From Pseudomonas fluorescens (GTDB taxonomy: Bacteria > Pseudomonadota > Gammaproteobacteria > Pseudomonadales > Pseudomonadaceae): DNA of 64,000 nucleotides. This document shows positions 10,655 to 19,894 of the stretch, one piece after another. The translations under genes were made by a program, and so were the position numbers. Numbering within the stretch: the first letter of the stretch is position 1; each line of letters starts with the position of its first letter. The notes beneath the pieces are model-generated. The model was not told the origin of the DNA and made no database searches. It saw nothing but the letters and a program-made list of their open reading frames with translations. Location of the stretch: assembly GCF_001648775.1 (NCBI RefSeq), contig NZ_LVEJ01000001.1, positions 186,001 to 250,000 on the forward strand, given 5' to 3'.

Positions 10655-11554
10655 TTAGCGCAACGGTGAGGTCAAGTTGCGATAGTGCTCGGCCATAAAC
10701 TCGACGAACACTTTGACCTTCAGCGCGACATGGCGCGCATGCGGGTACAGCGCGTAATAGTGTCGCTGGCCCAGCGTGCAGTTCGGCAGAATCTGCACCA
10801 ACCGGCCACTCAACAAGTCGTCCTGCACCGTGGCCCGCGTGAACGCAGCAATACCGACACCCGCCAGCGCAGCGGCGTGCAGCGAACTGATCGAATCCGC
10901 CTTGAACCGGCCCTGCACCCGTACCGGCGTGGTCTGGCCACGGGCATCGGTCAGCGACCAGTCGCTGCCGCCGGCAAACGCCAGCAGTTGCTGGTCGGCC
11001 AGTTCCCGCACCTGTCGCACCAGGCCATGCCGCGCCACATAGGCCGGCGATGCCACCAGCAACAGGTCGGAAACCGTGAGCAAGCGCGCCACCAATGACG
11101 AATCTGCAAGCGGCCCGCAAATGCGCAACGCCACGTCGAAGCCTTCGGCGATCAGATCGACAAAACGGTCATCGCAGCACAGTTCGACTTCAATCTCGGG
11201 ATAACGCTGCTGGAACGTCGGCAGCCAGTTCGCCAGCTCCAGCGTACCGATCACCATCGGCGCACTGATGCGCAAGACACCAGTGGGTTTCTCATGGGCC
11301 TGACCGACCGCTGCAGCGGCCTGATCGAGGCGATCGAGGATGTCCACGCAGGCGGCGTAATACTGCTGCCCCGCCGTGGTCAGGCTGAAGCGCCGGGTGT
11401 TGCGATTGATCAGCCGCGTGCCGAGTTCGGCTTCCAGTTGCTGCAACTGCCGGGAAATGGTCGAGTGCGTAGTATCGAGTCGTTCGGCGGCGGCCGTGAA
11501 ACCGTGACACTCGACGATGCAACGAAACGCACGCATGGCCAGCAGTTGATTCAT
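10655..11554 (-). CDS. LysR family transcriptional regulator
   Basis: DNA-binding regulator of 299 residues. The N-terminal winged helix-turn-helix is seen at residues 5-65 (AAERLDTTHSTISRQLQQLE), followed by a periplasmic-binding-like effector domain starting near residue 90. It resembles the CrgA/AaeR-like LysR subgroup. The start at 11554 (MNQLLAMRAF) gives the usual short N-terminus. It is divergent from the first COG3014 lipoprotein gene with 127 bp between starts, so that gene cluster is a possible target; the FTR1 gene lies 85 bp downstream on the same strand. Ligand unknown. Confidence 0.88.
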   Translation of the reverse strand: MNQLLAMRAFRCIVECHGFTAAAERLDTTHSTISRQLQQLEAELGTRLINRNTRRFSLTTAGQQYYAACVDILDRLDQAAAAVGQAHEKPTGVLRISAPMVIGTLELANWLPTFQQRYPEIEVELCCDDRFVDLIAEGFDVALRICGPLADSSLVARLLTVSDLLLVASPAYVARHGLVRQVRELADQQLLAFAGGSDWSLTDARGQTTPVRVQGRFKADSISSLHAAALAGVGIAAFTRATVQDDLLSGRLVQILPNCTLGQRHYYALYPHARHVALKVKVFVEFMAEHYRNLTSPLR

Positions 11555-11681
11555 CGAGATACCGCAACCCAATTGATCGGTGAGCGCGCAAGCCTAGCGT
11601 AATCCAGGGTGCACCGGCATCTGCAAACCGCCCGTATAATGCGCCATCATTTCGCCTTCTCCGTTCAAGGAAGAACCCGCT

Positions 11682-13082
11682 ATGCGCCACTGTCTGCTGC
11701 CGTGCCTTCTGATTGCTGCGCTTGTGCAACTCAGCGGTTGCGCCGCTTACCGCGATTACGACCTGGAACTGCAACAGACCACACAACAACTCAAAGCGGG
11801 CAATGTCGATGGTTCACTCGCCCTGATCGAAGCGCATAACCCGGGTGAAGAGAAGGATTTGCTCTATTACTTCGAGAAAGGCGCGGTACTGAGCGCTGGC
11901 GGTGAGTTGCCGCAGAGCCAGGTCGCTTGGCGCAGTGCCGAGCAGATGGTCATACAGCGCCAGGACACCATCGAAACCACCGGCGATAAATTGCTCGCCG
12001 CCATGGGCAATCAATGGGGCAGCATCATCAATGACAAGCTGCGCCGCTACGATGGCTACGATTACGAAAAAGTCATGCTGACCACACAAATGGCCCTCAA
12101 TCAGTTGGCCATGAATGATTTTGACGGTGCCCGTGCCGACATCAAGAAAACCCACGAGCGCGAAGCGCTGATCGCCCGACAACGCGAGCTGGAATACGAG
12201 CGGGTTGAAGAGGCGGCCAAGGCCAACGGCGCCCGCGTTCATTACAAGGACCTGCAAGGCTACCCGGTGGTCATGCTCGATTCACCCGCCGTCATTGCCT
12301 TGAAAAACGGTTATCAGAGCGCGTTCAGTCACTACCTCGCGGGCTTCACCTACGAAGCGCTCGGCGAAAAAGATCTGGCAGCGCCCGGCTATCGCCAGGC
12401 GATCGAGTTACGCCCGGACATGGCGTTTTTCCAGCAGGCCTTGCGTGACCTCGACAGCCCTGGACTGAAGGCAGACGAAAGCGATGTGCTGATCATCGTG
12501 CAGAGCGGCCTGGCGCCGGCCCGCAGCTCCGTGCGCGTGCCCTACCCGGTGAAGCTCGCGGACGGGCAAGTCATCGTCGCCAATGTTTCGTTTCCGGTTA
12601 TGGTGCCTGACACGTCGACCCCAGCATTCAATCAACTGAGCATCGACGGTCGTCAAAAAAAGCTGATCGCCGTCAACAGCATCACTGACATGTCCTTGCG
12701 TACCCTGCGTGACGACATGCCCGGCATTATCCAGCGCACGACCTATCGGGCCTTTCTGGCGGCCGATGTTCAAGCCACGGACAATCGACGCGACCCAAGC
12801 AAAGCCTCGTACGTCACCCACTGGGACGGTTTCGAACAGGCCGACACACGTACCTGGCGCACCTTGCCCAACCTCACCCAAGTGGTGCGTCTGCGCCTGA
12901 AAAAAGGTGACCACCTGATCAGCCTGCCGAATGCCCCCAGCGCTGCTCCATTGAAAGTTCGCATCGACCAGAACCGCCAGGTTATAGGCTTGCATGCCTT
13001 GGGTGATCGTGTGTTTGCCCATGGCAGCGCATTTCAGCCAAACGGGGCGCCGGGAAAAAGCGTGGTATCCGGCTTGAAATAA
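11682..13082 (+). CDS. COG3014 family lipoprotein, copy 1
   Basis: Predicted lipoprotein of 466 residues with a lipobox LSGC at the end of a short signal peptide. The mature protein is a tetratricopeptide-like helical domain followed by a beta-rich C-terminal part. It is a clear paralogue of the next gene: both share the stretches ELQQTTQQL / ELAQTNQQL, KDLLYYFEKG, DYEKVMLTTQMALN, DGARADIKKTHEREA and TQVVRLRLKKG. TATAAT at 11635-11640 lies 42 bp upstream as a likely -10 box, with no good -35. Function unknown; members sit beside YcfL- and LpoB-like genes, pointing to an envelope role. Confidence 0.8.
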   Translation: MRHCLLPCLLIAALVQLSGCAAYRDYDLELQQTTQQLKAGNVDGSLALIEAHNPGEEKDLLYYFEKGAVLSAGGELPQSQVAWRSAEQMVIQRQDTIETTGDKLLAAMGNQWGSIINDKLRRYDGYDYEKVMLTTQMALNQLAMNDFDGARADIKKTHEREALIARQRELEYERVEEAAKANGARVHYKDLQGYPVVMLDSPAVIALKNGYQSAFSHYLAGFTYEALGEKDLAAPGYRQAIELRPDMAFFQQALRDLDSPGLKADESDVLIIVQSGLAPARSSVRVPYPVKLADGQVIVANVSFPVMVPDTSTPAFNQLSIDGRQKKLIAVNSITDMSLRTLRDDMPGIIQRTTYRAFLAADVQATDNRRDPSKASYVTHWDGFEQADTRTWRTLPNLTQVVRLRLKKGDHLISLPNAPSAAPLKVRIDQNRQVIGLHALGDRVFAHGSAFQPNGAPGKSVVSGLK

Positions 13083-13120
13083 GTAATGGCACCTAACTAA
13101 CCAGTGCAATTAAAAAGCTA

Positions 13121-13149
13121 TTACATAGCCACCACCACCCGCTTATAAT
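13121..13149 (+). promoter_or_regulatory. Candidate sigma-70 promoter for COG3014 copy 2
   Basis: TTACAT (13121-13126), a 17-bp spacer and a perfect TATAAT (13144-13149) lie about 140 bp upstream of the second COG3014 gene, giving the downstream genes a promoter separate from that of copy 1. Confidence 0.6.
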
Positions 13150-13289
13150 GCGCCGCCCTCGTTATTGCGATCGGGCATTAAAGCTCCTCTGGTTATGAGG
13201 AATTGGCAGGAGGCCAGCGCCACTGTCGATGGGTCACACCAGCCCGACCAGCATTCGCGGCTGTTTTACTCCAGGGAAGAAGTACCCCC

Positions 13290-14684
13290 ATGGCATTCCG
13301 CGCTCCCACTCTGATCGCGCTCAGCGCCGTCACTCTGCTGTCCGGCTGTTCGGCGTTTCGCAACTACGACTCGGAATTGGCACAGACCAACCAGCAACTG
13401 GCCACCGGCAACGTCGACGCCGCCCTGACCCTGCTGGAAAAGAACAACACCGGCCCCGACAAAGACCTGCTCTATTACTTCGAGAAGGGTGAATTGCTGC
13501 GCGCCAAGGGCGACCTGTCCGGCAGCCAGAATGCCTGGACCAGCGCCGATCAAGTGGTTGGTCAATGGGAAGACTCGGTCAAGCTCGACACCGGCAAATA
13601 CCTGGCTCAGTTCGGCAGCTTCATCGTCAACGACAAGGTGCGTCGCTACGAAGGCTACGACTACGAAAAAGTCATGCTGACCACGCAGATGGCCCTGAAC
13701 CTGCTGGCGGTCAATGACTTCGACGGCGCGCGTACCGCGATCAAGAAGACCCACGAGCGCGAAGCGGTGATCGCCGAGTTGCGTGACAAGGAATACCTCA
13801 AGAGCGAAGAAGAGGCCGAAAAAGAAGGCATCAAGACTCAGTACAAAGACCTGCAGGGTTATCCGGTCGCCAGCCTCGACGCACCGGAAGTGGTCGGTCT
13901 GAAGAACAGCTACCAGAGTGCTTTCAGCCATTACCTGTCCGGTTTCGTCTACGAAGCCCTGGGCGAGAAAGGCCTGGCTGCACCGGGCTACCGCAAGGCG
14001 GCCGAACTGCGTCCGAACACGCCGTTGCTGGAGCAGGCGCTGGTCAACCTCGACAAGCCGAGCAAGTCCGACGACAGCGACATTCTCATTGTCGTGCAAA
14101 GCGGTCTGGCGCCTTCGCGTGACTCGATCCGCGTGCCACTGCCATTGCCGATCTCCAACAATGTGGTGATCACCCCGCTGTCGTTCCCGATCATCAAGCC
14201 GGACACTTCCACCGCGACGTTTGCGCAGATCGGCGTCGACGGTCAACAGGTCGACCTGACCGCGCTGAACAGCACCACCGCCATGTCCCGCCGCGCCCTG
14301 CGTGACGACATGCCGGGGATCATCGTGCGCACCACCGTGCGGGCGATCACCAAAGGTGTGGCGCAGAAGAAGATCAACGAAACCAACCCGCTGGCCGGTC
14401 TTGCCGTGGGTATCTCTTCAGCTGTGCTCGAAGGTGCCGATACCCGTACGTGGCGCACCTTGCCGGACAACACCCAAGTGGTGCGTCTGCGCCTGAAAAA
14501 GGGTGAGCATCAGGTTACCCTGCCGAGCGCTGTAGGCGGTTCGGTGGTCAAGGTCACCGTCGATCAGCGTTATCAAGTGATCAGCCTGCGCGCCGTCGGC
14601 AACCAGGTGTTCGCCGGTGGCCTGGCCGCACACGTCATCCCGAGCGCCAGCGCGACCAACGTCGCCAGCCTCAAACAACCTTAA
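13290..14684 (+). CDS. COG3014 family lipoprotein, copy 2
   Basis: Lipoprotein of 464 residues, tandem paralogue of the preceding gene and colinear with it over its whole length. The lipobox is LLSGC at about residue 20. I place the start at 13290 (MAFRAPTLIAL) because it opens a proper signal peptide; the frame extends upstream to 13203 without one. It differs from copy 1 by a longer Lys/Ala segment before the shared DTRTWRTLP motif. The YcfL-like gene starts 15 bp after its stop, so copy 2 is probably co-transcribed with the three genes that follow. Role not known. Confidence 0.8.
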   Translation: MAFRAPTLIALSAVTLLSGCSAFRNYDSELAQTNQQLATGNVDAALTLLEKNNTGPDKDLLYYFEKGELLRAKGDLSGSQNAWTSADQVVGQWEDSVKLDTGKYLAQFGSFIVNDKVRRYEGYDYEKVMLTTQMALNLLAVNDFDGARTAIKKTHEREAVIAELRDKEYLKSEEEAEKEGIKTQYKDLQGYPVASLDAPEVVGLKNSYQSAFSHYLSGFVYEALGEKGLAAPGYRKAAELRPNTPLLEQALVNLDKPSKSDDSDILIVVQSGLAPSRDSIRVPLPLPISNNVVITPLSFPIIKPDTSTATFAQIGVDGQQVDLTALNSTTAMSRRALRDDMPGIIVRTTVRAITKGVAQKKINETNPLAGLAVGISSAVLEGADTRTWRTLPDNTQVVRLRLKKGEHQVTLPSAVGGSVVKVTVDQRYQVISLRAVGNQVFAGGLAAHVIPSASATNVASLKQP

Positions 14685-14699
14685 GAACGGAGTCTTTGC

Positions 14700-15074
14700 A
14701 TGCGCTTCAAAATCCTCGCCGTCGCCGCCCTCGCCTTGTTGGCCAGCGGCTGCGCCACCCCGCCACCACCGGAGCCGGGCAGCGCCGCGAGCAAAGTCGT
14801 GGCCATGGGTCCGCAGAAACACATCGTCGTCGGCGCCATGCGCGTCGCTCGCGAAAACGGTTTCATGACCGTCAATGTGCAGTTGAGCAACACCCTCAAC
14901 AGCAACAAGACGTTCTACTACCGCTTCGCCTGGCTCGGCGCGGAAGGTTTCCCGATCGCCGAAGAAGAAGTCTGGAAAAGCCAAATGATGTATGGCGCCC
15001 AGACCAGCTTCATTCAGGGCATCGCCCCGACCCCGAAAGCCGTGGACTTCCGTCTGGAACTCAAGACGCCGTAA
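14700..15074 (+). CDS. YcfL family lipoprotein
   Basis: Small lipoprotein of 124 residues with lipobox LASGC. It belongs to the YcfL (DUF1425) family by its N-terminal Ala/Leu signal, the QLSNTLNSNKTFYYRFAWL segment and a C-terminal beta-rich domain ending RLELKTP. In E. coli ycfL sits directly before lpoB, and the same order is seen here (LpoB-like gene 36 bp downstream). The function of YcfL is not established; partnership with the LpoB-like protein is inferred from conserved order. Confidence 0.8.
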   Translation: MRFKILAVAALALLASGCATPPPPEPGSAASKVVAMGPQKHIVVGAMRVARENGFMTVNVQLSNTLNSNKTFYYRFAWLGAEGFPIAEEEVWKSQMMYGAQTSFIQGIAPTPKAVDFRLELKTP

Positions 15075-15110
15075 GCCCGCCACCCTATTCCTGTTTTAGA
15101 GAGCACTCCC

Positions 15111-15698
15111 ATGTTTGCACGCTTTTCCTGCATCGCCGTCATCGCCCTGCTGGCCTCCGGTTGCGCCAACACTTCGCCGACCCTGGGCAGCAAGAACATC
15201 AGCTACGGCGACACCAAAGCGGTTGAAACCGTGACCAACGAATTCGGTTCGACCGACCTGCAAATGATCGCCGAGTCGATGACCCGCTCGCTGGCCCAGT
15301 CCGGCATTCTGCAGGGTCGTCCGGTGGTTCAGGTCTACGACGTGAAGAACAAGACCAGCGAGTACATCGATACCCGCGAAATCACCACCAGCATCAAGAC
15401 TCAGCTGATGAAAACCGGCGTGGCCCGTTTCGCCAGTGACAACAACGCCATGCAGAGCCAGGTTGACCAGCTCAAGCTGCAAAACCAGAGCGGTCTGTAC
15501 AAGAAAAGCACCGTGGCCAAGACTGGCAACATGGTTGCCGCCAAGTACCGCATCGAAGGTTCGATCAGCTCGATCGTCAAGCGCAGCAGCGACTACAAGG
15601 ACGTCTTCTACAAATTCAGCCTGCAACTGATCGACGTTGAAAGCGGTCTGGCCGAGTGGATGGACGAAAAAGAGATCCGCAAAACCACGGAGCGTTAA
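15111..15698 (+). CDS. LpoB-like lipoprotein (putative penicillin-binding-protein activator)
   Basis: Outer-membrane lipoprotein of 195 residues with lipobox LASGC. The mature part follows the LpoB/YcfM pattern: a short linker, then a CsgG-like alpha/beta domain containing SMTRSLAQSGIL, RPVVQVYDVKNKTSEYIDT and LIDVESGLAEWMDEKEIRK. In enterics LpoB activates PBP1b. In Pseudomonas the known PBP1b activator is a different protein, LpoP, so the job of this homologue is open. It overlaps functionally with its neighbours: YcfL-like upstream, CsgG-like 3 bp downstream. Confidence 0.8.
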   Translation: MFARFSCIAVIALLASGCANTSPTLGSKNISYGDTKAVETVTNEFGSTDLQMIAESMTRSLAQSGILQGRPVVQVYDVKNKTSEYIDTREITTSIKTQLMKTGVARFASDNNAMQSQVDQLKLQNQSGLYKKSTVAKTGNMVAAKYRIEGSISSIVKRSSDYKDVFYKFSLQLIDVESGLAEWMDEKEIRKTTER

Positions 15699-15701
15699 TC
15701 A

Positions 15702-16445
15702 ATGCGCGCATGGATTGGCATGATGGCCCTGGCTTGCGCGTTCAGCGTGCAAGCGGCCCCGAAAGTCGCGGTAACGGATCTGGCGTACCAGGAACGTGTG
15801 GAGCAATACATCCACATCGTTTCGGCGCAGAGCAACTACCGCGAGGGTTACTACAGTTCCAGCGGCTCGTCGAACTACAACGAGTTCGAGGCCAACACCA
15901 GCTACATCGAGCAGACCGAACTGCGTAAATTCACCGGCGACATCAAGGGTGAAATTCTGCGTACCGGCATGTTCCAGTTGGTGCAGGGTACGCCGTACAC
16001 CGCCTCGTCCAAGGGTGACATCTACGATGTGATCAAGCGGATCAAGGCCGGCAACTTCAAAGGCGCCGACTATGTGTTGTTCGGCACCGTGTCGGACATC
16101 GACTTCACCCAGGACATCAACGAGCTGGCAAATACCGACAGCTATTCGGCGGTGCTGGGCCTGACATTGGTGGCGGACTTCAGCCTGATCAACACCAAGA
16201 CCTTCGAGATCACCTCGGCCTTCACGGCGATGGGCGAAGCGCAGGACACCAAACTGGTGAACCACCGCGACATCAAGATCTCGCTGAACCGCCCACGGGT
16301 GGTGCGTGACGTGTCAAAGGCCTTGGGCGAGGACGTGGCCGGGCAACTGAGCATGCAGCTCGGTGGTGGCGGTTACGAGCAGCCGCGCGAAGCGCCGCAA
16401 CGCAACAACTTGCCGCGTGATACCGCGCCGGTGATCTTGCGCTAA
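15702..16445 (+). CDS. CsgG/LpoB-like periplasmic protein
   Basis: Protein of 247 residues starting 3 bp after the LpoB-like stop. It has a Sec signal peptide (cleavage after VQAA) but no lipobox cysteine, unlike its neighbours. The core alternates amphipathic strands and helices as in CsgG/LpoB proteins: FTGDIKGEILRTGMFQLV, GADYVLFGTVSDIDF, and SAVLGLTLVADFSLINTKTF-type segments. The C-terminal 30 residues are Gly/Pro/Arg-rich. Last gene of the cluster; a perfect palindrome and a terminator follow. Function unknown. Confidence 0.72.
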   Translation: MRAWIGMMALACAFSVQAAPKVAVTDLAYQERVEQYIHIVSAQSNYREGYYSSSGSSNYNEFEANTSYIEQTELRKFTGDIKGEILRTGMFQLVQGTPYTASSKGDIYDVIKRIKAGNFKGADYVLFGTVSDIDFTQDINELANTDSYSAVLGLTLVADFSLINTKTFEITSAFTAMGEAQDTKLVNHRDIKISLNRPRVVRDVSKALGEDVAGQLSMQLGGGGYEQPREAPQRNNLPRDTAPVILR

Positions 16446-16463
16446 GTTGGGACTGAGGGCCTT

Positions 16464-16493
16464 TGTGGCGAGGGAGCTTGCTCCCTCGCCACA
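16464..16493. repeat. Perfect palindrome, REP-like
   Basis: TGTGGCGAGGGAGC / GCTCCCTCGCCACA with a 2-base centre. A second class of Pseudomonas palindromic repeat, distinct in sequence from the GCTCGCGAA type. Confidence 0.75.
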
Positions 16494-16525
16494 GTTGAGT
16501 GTCATTCCGATGTCTCGGCGACAAT

Positions 16526-16557
16526 AAAAAAGGCGACCTCTTGAGGTCGCCTTTTTT
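16526..16557. terminator. Bidirectional Rho-independent terminator
   Basis: AAAAAAGGCGACCTC / GAGGTCGCCTTTTTT with a 2-base loop, between the convergent CsgG-like gene and the LysE-family gene. Confidence 0.9.
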
Positions 16558-16570
16558 GTGTCTGTGAAGT

Positions 16571-17203
16571 TTACGCCGCCGCTTTGCGCAGCGTGGCCAT
16601 AAACGCCGCCGCACCGATGAACAACCCGGCAAACGTGCGGTTCATGCGCTTCTGCTGCTGCGGTGTGCGCAACAGACGCAGCACCTTCGACGCCAGACCG
16701 GTGTAGCCCGCCATGACGATCAGGTCGACGCAGATCATCGTCACACCAATCACCAGATACTGAATCAGCAGCGGCGCATGCGGATTGATGAACTGCGGCA
16801 GCACCGCGAGCATGAACACCAGCGCCTTGGGGTTGCTGATGTTCACCAGAAAGCCACGGAACACCAGCGCCAGCGGCTTGCCAATCGGCCGCACTGCCGC
16901 GTCATCGCTCATATCCATTGGCAGCGCGCGCCATTGCTTGATCGCCAGATACACGAGGTAAGCCACGCCGAACCATTTGATCGCGTGGAAGGCAGTCGCC
17001 GAAGCCGTCAGGATTGCGCCAACGCCGGCGCCGACAATCGCAATCTGCACGGCCAGACCGATTTGCAGGCCGAGGGCGTTCCAGTAACCGCGCCAGAAAC
17101 CGTATTGCAGACCGCTGGACATCGACGCAATGGCGCCAGCACCCGGGGACAGACTGATCACCCAGCAGGCGGCAAAAAACGCCAGCCATGTTTGAAGCTC
17201 CAT
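16571..17203 (-). CDS. LysE family amino-acid exporter
   Basis: Inner-membrane exporter of 210 residues of the LysE/RhtB family. The N-terminal signature SLSPGAGAIASMSSGLQYG (about residues 18-36) and the central segment GFLVNISNPKALVFMLAVLPQF are typical, and six hydrophobic segments can be traced. Length matches the family. Substrate cannot be read from the sequence; amino acids such as homoserine or threonine are usual. It stands alone, convergent with the lipoprotein cluster. Confidence 0.88.
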   Translation of the reverse strand: MELQTWLAFFAACWVISLSPGAGAIASMSSGLQYGFWRGYWNALGLQIGLAVQIAIVGAGVGAILTASATAFHAIKWFGVAYLVYLAIKQWRALPMDMSDDAAVRPIGKPLALVFRGFLVNISNPKALVFMLAVLPQFINPHAPLLIQYLVIGVTMICVDLIVMAGYTGLASKVLRLLRTPQQQKRMNRTFAGLFIGAAAFMATLRKAAA

Positions 17204-17306
17204 CGCACACCTCGACTCATGCTCGTGACAAATGCCTAAGCTAATGCGGGTTTGAATGGATGACTACCGATTTTTTGCTGAATGTTGCTGGCGTTGCTGA
17301 GGGCCA

Positions 17307-17328
17307 CTTCGCGAGCAGGCTCGCGAAG
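17307..17328. repeat. Short REP-derived palindrome
   Basis: CTTCGCGAGC / GCTCGCGAAG around a 2-base centre, apparently the core of the GCTCGCGAA-type REP without its CCCACA arm. It is 24 bp downstream of the MscS gene stop and may serve as its transcript end. Confidence 0.65.
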
Positions 17329-17352
17329 GCGTCAGAACAGACACCGCAGAAA

Positions 17353-17934
17353 TTACTTCTCGAACCCGCTCGAAGGGAATACATCGGTCCCACGCCAACG
17401 CCGCACCGAACGCTGGAAGAACAAGCTGTTCGGCACCTGCACCATCGCGCTGCCAGTCCCCAACTCTTCCGCCTCGATCAACGTGGTGTAAAGCAGATTG
17501 ATCGCCACCACCCGGCCTTTGACGCCGGGCTTGTCGGTGGTGTCGACCAACTCAACGATATCGCCCAGGCGAAACGGCCCTACCGTGAAGATCAGAATCG
17601 CGCAGAGCAAATTCGACAGCACGCTCCACATCGCAAAGAACGCCACCGCCGCCACGGCGACGAAACCCGACAGCGCCGTCCACAGCACCGTGGCCGAGAC
17701 ACCAAGGCGTTCCAGAACAAAGATCAGCGCACTGCCCATGATCAGCCAGCGCAACACGCCACGCAGCGGCATCAGCAATTGCGGCGGAAACGGATAGCGC
17801 TCGCCCAACCGGGTCAGGCCTTTGGCAACGAAACGTTGGGTAAGGTAGCCGGCCAGCAAGATCAGCAGAATCTGCACCGCAAACCAGATCGGCTCGATCC
17901 ACTCCGCCGGCAGCGGCAGCTTGAACGCTTCCAT
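17353..17934 (-). CDS. Small mechanosensitive channel (MscS) family protein
   Basis: Membrane protein of 193 residues. Three hydrophobic segments occupy roughly residues 15-120; the third resembles the MscS pore helix, followed by the beta domain with VGPFRLGDIVEL and GTGSAMVQVPNSLFFQRSVRRW. It lacks the large C-terminal cytoplasmic vestibule of full MscS, so it is a short member. The ATG at 17934 shares a base with the stop of the ABC-F gene (TGATG), indicating translational coupling. Gating by membrane tension is inferred from the family. Confidence 0.8.
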   Translation of the reverse strand: MEAFKLPLPAEWIEPIWFAVQILLILLAGYLTQRFVAKGLTRLGERYPFPPQLLMPLRGVLRWLIMGSALIFVLERLGVSATVLWTALSGFVAVAAVAFFAMWSVLSNLLCAILIFTVGPFRLGDIVELVDTTDKPGVKGRVVAINLLYTTLIEAEELGTGSAMVQVPNSLFFQRSVRRWRGTDVFPSSGFEK

Positions 17935-19844
17935 CAGGACAGCGCCTCCAGCTCCGCCTGCATGCTTTCCAGCACCTCGAGGGCTTCCATCCACGCCTCT
18001 TCCAGCTCGCCTTCACGAACCTTCAGCTTGGCCTGTTCGGCGAGCAGATCACGCAATTCATTCTTGCGCGCTGGCTCGTAGATGTCGCTGTCACCGAGGC
18101 TGGCATCGACCTTGGCGAGCTTCTCGTGCAGCTTGCCCAGTTCGGCTTCAAGCTTGTCGGCCTCACGCTTGTGCGGGGCCAGTTGCTGACGCAAAGCAGC
18201 CGCCGCCTGACGCTGAGCCTTCTTGTCGGTCTTGTCCGGGTTGACCGGGGTGTTGCTGACCGGCGCGTTGCGCTGGCGGTATTCCACTAGCCAGCGCGCA
18301 TAGTCTTCAAGGTCGCCATCGAACTCTTCGACCTTGCCGTCCGCGACCAGGTAGAAGTTATCGGTGGTGCTCTTGAGCAAGTGCCGATCGTGAGACACCA
18401 CCAACACCGCGCCGCTGAATTCCTGCAGCGCCATGGTCAGCGCCAGGCGCATTTCCAGGTCAAGGTGGTTGGTCGGTTCGTCGAGCAGCAGCAGGTTCGG
18501 GCGTTCCCAGGCGATCAACGCCAAGGCCAGACGCGCCTTTTCACCACCGGAGAAATTCAGCACCGGCTCATCGATGCGCGCGCCACGGAAGTCGAAGCCG
18601 CCGAGGAAGTCGCGCAGGGTCTGCTCGCGCTCGCTCGGCGCCAGACGCTGCATGTGCAGCAACGGGCTGGCCTTGGAGTCGAGCGAGTCGAGCTGATGCT
18701 GAGCGAAGTAACCGACCACAGTGTTCTCGCCACGGGTCAGGCGCCCGGCGATCGGTGACAGCTCGCCGGCGAGGTTCTTGATCAGCGTCGACTTACCGGC
18801 GCCGTTCGGGCCGAGCAGGCCGATCCGCGCACCCGGAGTCAGTTGCAGCTTGACCTTCTCGAGGATGGTTTTGTCGCCGTAACCGAGGTTTGCGTCGGAC
18901 AGGTCGATCAGCGGGCTGGAGATCTTCGTCGACTCGCGGAAGACGAAATCGAACGGCGAATCGACGTGGGCCGCCGACAGCTCTTCCATGCGCTCCAGCG
19001 CCTTGATCCGGCTCTGCGCCTGACGGGCCTTGGTCGCTTGCGCCTTGAAGCGGGCGATGTAGCTTTCCATGTGCGCACGTTGCGCCTGCTGCTTCTCGTA
19101 GGCCTGCTGTTGCTGGGCCAGACGCTCGGCACGGGCACGTTCGAACGCGCTGTAGCCACCGCGATACAAAGTGATCTTGCGCTGATCGACATGCGCGACG
19201 TGATCGACGACTTCATCGAGGAAATCGCGGTCGTGGGAAATCAGCAGCAAGGTGCCCGGGTAGCTTTTCAACCACTCTTCGAGCCAGATGATCGCGTCGA
19301 GGTCCAAGTGGTTGGTCGGTTCGTCGAGCAACAACAGGTCCGACGGACACATCAACGCTTGCGCCAGGTTCAGGCGCATCCGCCAGCCACCGGAGAAATC
19401 GCCGACCTGGCGATCCATCTGCTCGTTAGTGAAGCCGAGACCGGCGAGCAACTTGCGCGCTCGCGCGTCAGCCGTGTAACCGTCGGCGCTGTCGAGTTCG
19501 GAATGCAGACGGGCCTGAGCGGCACCGTCGTGCGCCGCTTCGGCGGCGGCGAGGTCACGTTGCACCTCGCGTAGACGCAGGTCGCCATCGAGCACATAGT
19601 CGACGGCAAGACGCTCAAGCGTCTCGATTTCCTGGCGCATGTGGGCGATGCGCCAGTCAGCCGGCAGGAAGCAATCACCCGAATCCGGGTGCAGCTCACC
19701 TCGGATCAAGGCGAACAGGCTCGATTTGCCGGCGCCGTTGGCACCGATGAGGCCGGCTTTGTGGCCGGCGTGCAGGGTCAGCTCGGCGTCTTCTAGCAGA
19801 CGTTGCGGGCCACGCTGTAAAGTCAGGTTCTGAAGTCGGATCAT
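17934..19844 (-). CDS. ABC-F family ATPase (YheS-like)
   Basis: Soluble ribosome-associated ABC-F protein of 636 residues with two ATP-binding cassettes. Walker A motifs are GANGAGKSS near residue 36 and GPNGAGKST near residue 346; signatures are DFSGGWRMRLNLAQAL and NFSGGEKARLALAL; Walker B/H-loops are LLLDEPTNHLD twice. A charged linker joins the cassettes and a coiled-coil-like tail rich in Lys/Glu follows residue 540, as in YheS/Uup-type proteins. No membrane domain is present. It is coupled to the downstream MscS gene. It probably acts in translation rather than transport. Confidence 0.9.
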   Translation of the reverse strand: MIRLQNLTLQRGPQRLLEDAELTLHAGHKAGLIGANGAGKSSLFALIRGELHPDSGDCFLPADWRIAHMRQEIETLERLAVDYVLDGDLRLREVQRDLAAAEAAHDGAAQARLHSELDSADGYTADARARKLLAGLGFTNEQMDRQVGDFSGGWRMRLNLAQALMCPSDLLLLDEPTNHLDLDAIIWLEEWLKSYPGTLLLISHDRDFLDEVVDHVAHVDQRKITLYRGGYSAFERARAERLAQQQQAYEKQQAQRAHMESYIARFKAQATKARQAQSRIKALERMEELSAAHVDSPFDFVFRESTKISSPLIDLSDANLGYGDKTILEKVKLQLTPGARIGLLGPNGAGKSTLIKNLAGELSPIAGRLTRGENTVVGYFAQHQLDSLDSKASPLLHMQRLAPSEREQTLRDFLGGFDFRGARIDEPVLNFSGGEKARLALALIAWERPNLLLLDEPTNHLDLEMRLALTMALQEFSGAVLVVSHDRHLLKSTTDNFYLVADGKVEEFDGDLEDYARWLVEYRQRNAPVSNTPVNPDKTDKKAQRQAAAALRQQLAPHKREADKLEAELGKLHEKLAKVDASLGDSDIYEPARKNELRDLLAEQAKLKVREGELEEAWMEALEVLESMQAELEALS

Positions 19845-19894
19845 AATGGCGGCGGAGTCTACCAGCTTCGCTCACAACTGGCGCGAGTAGCACG

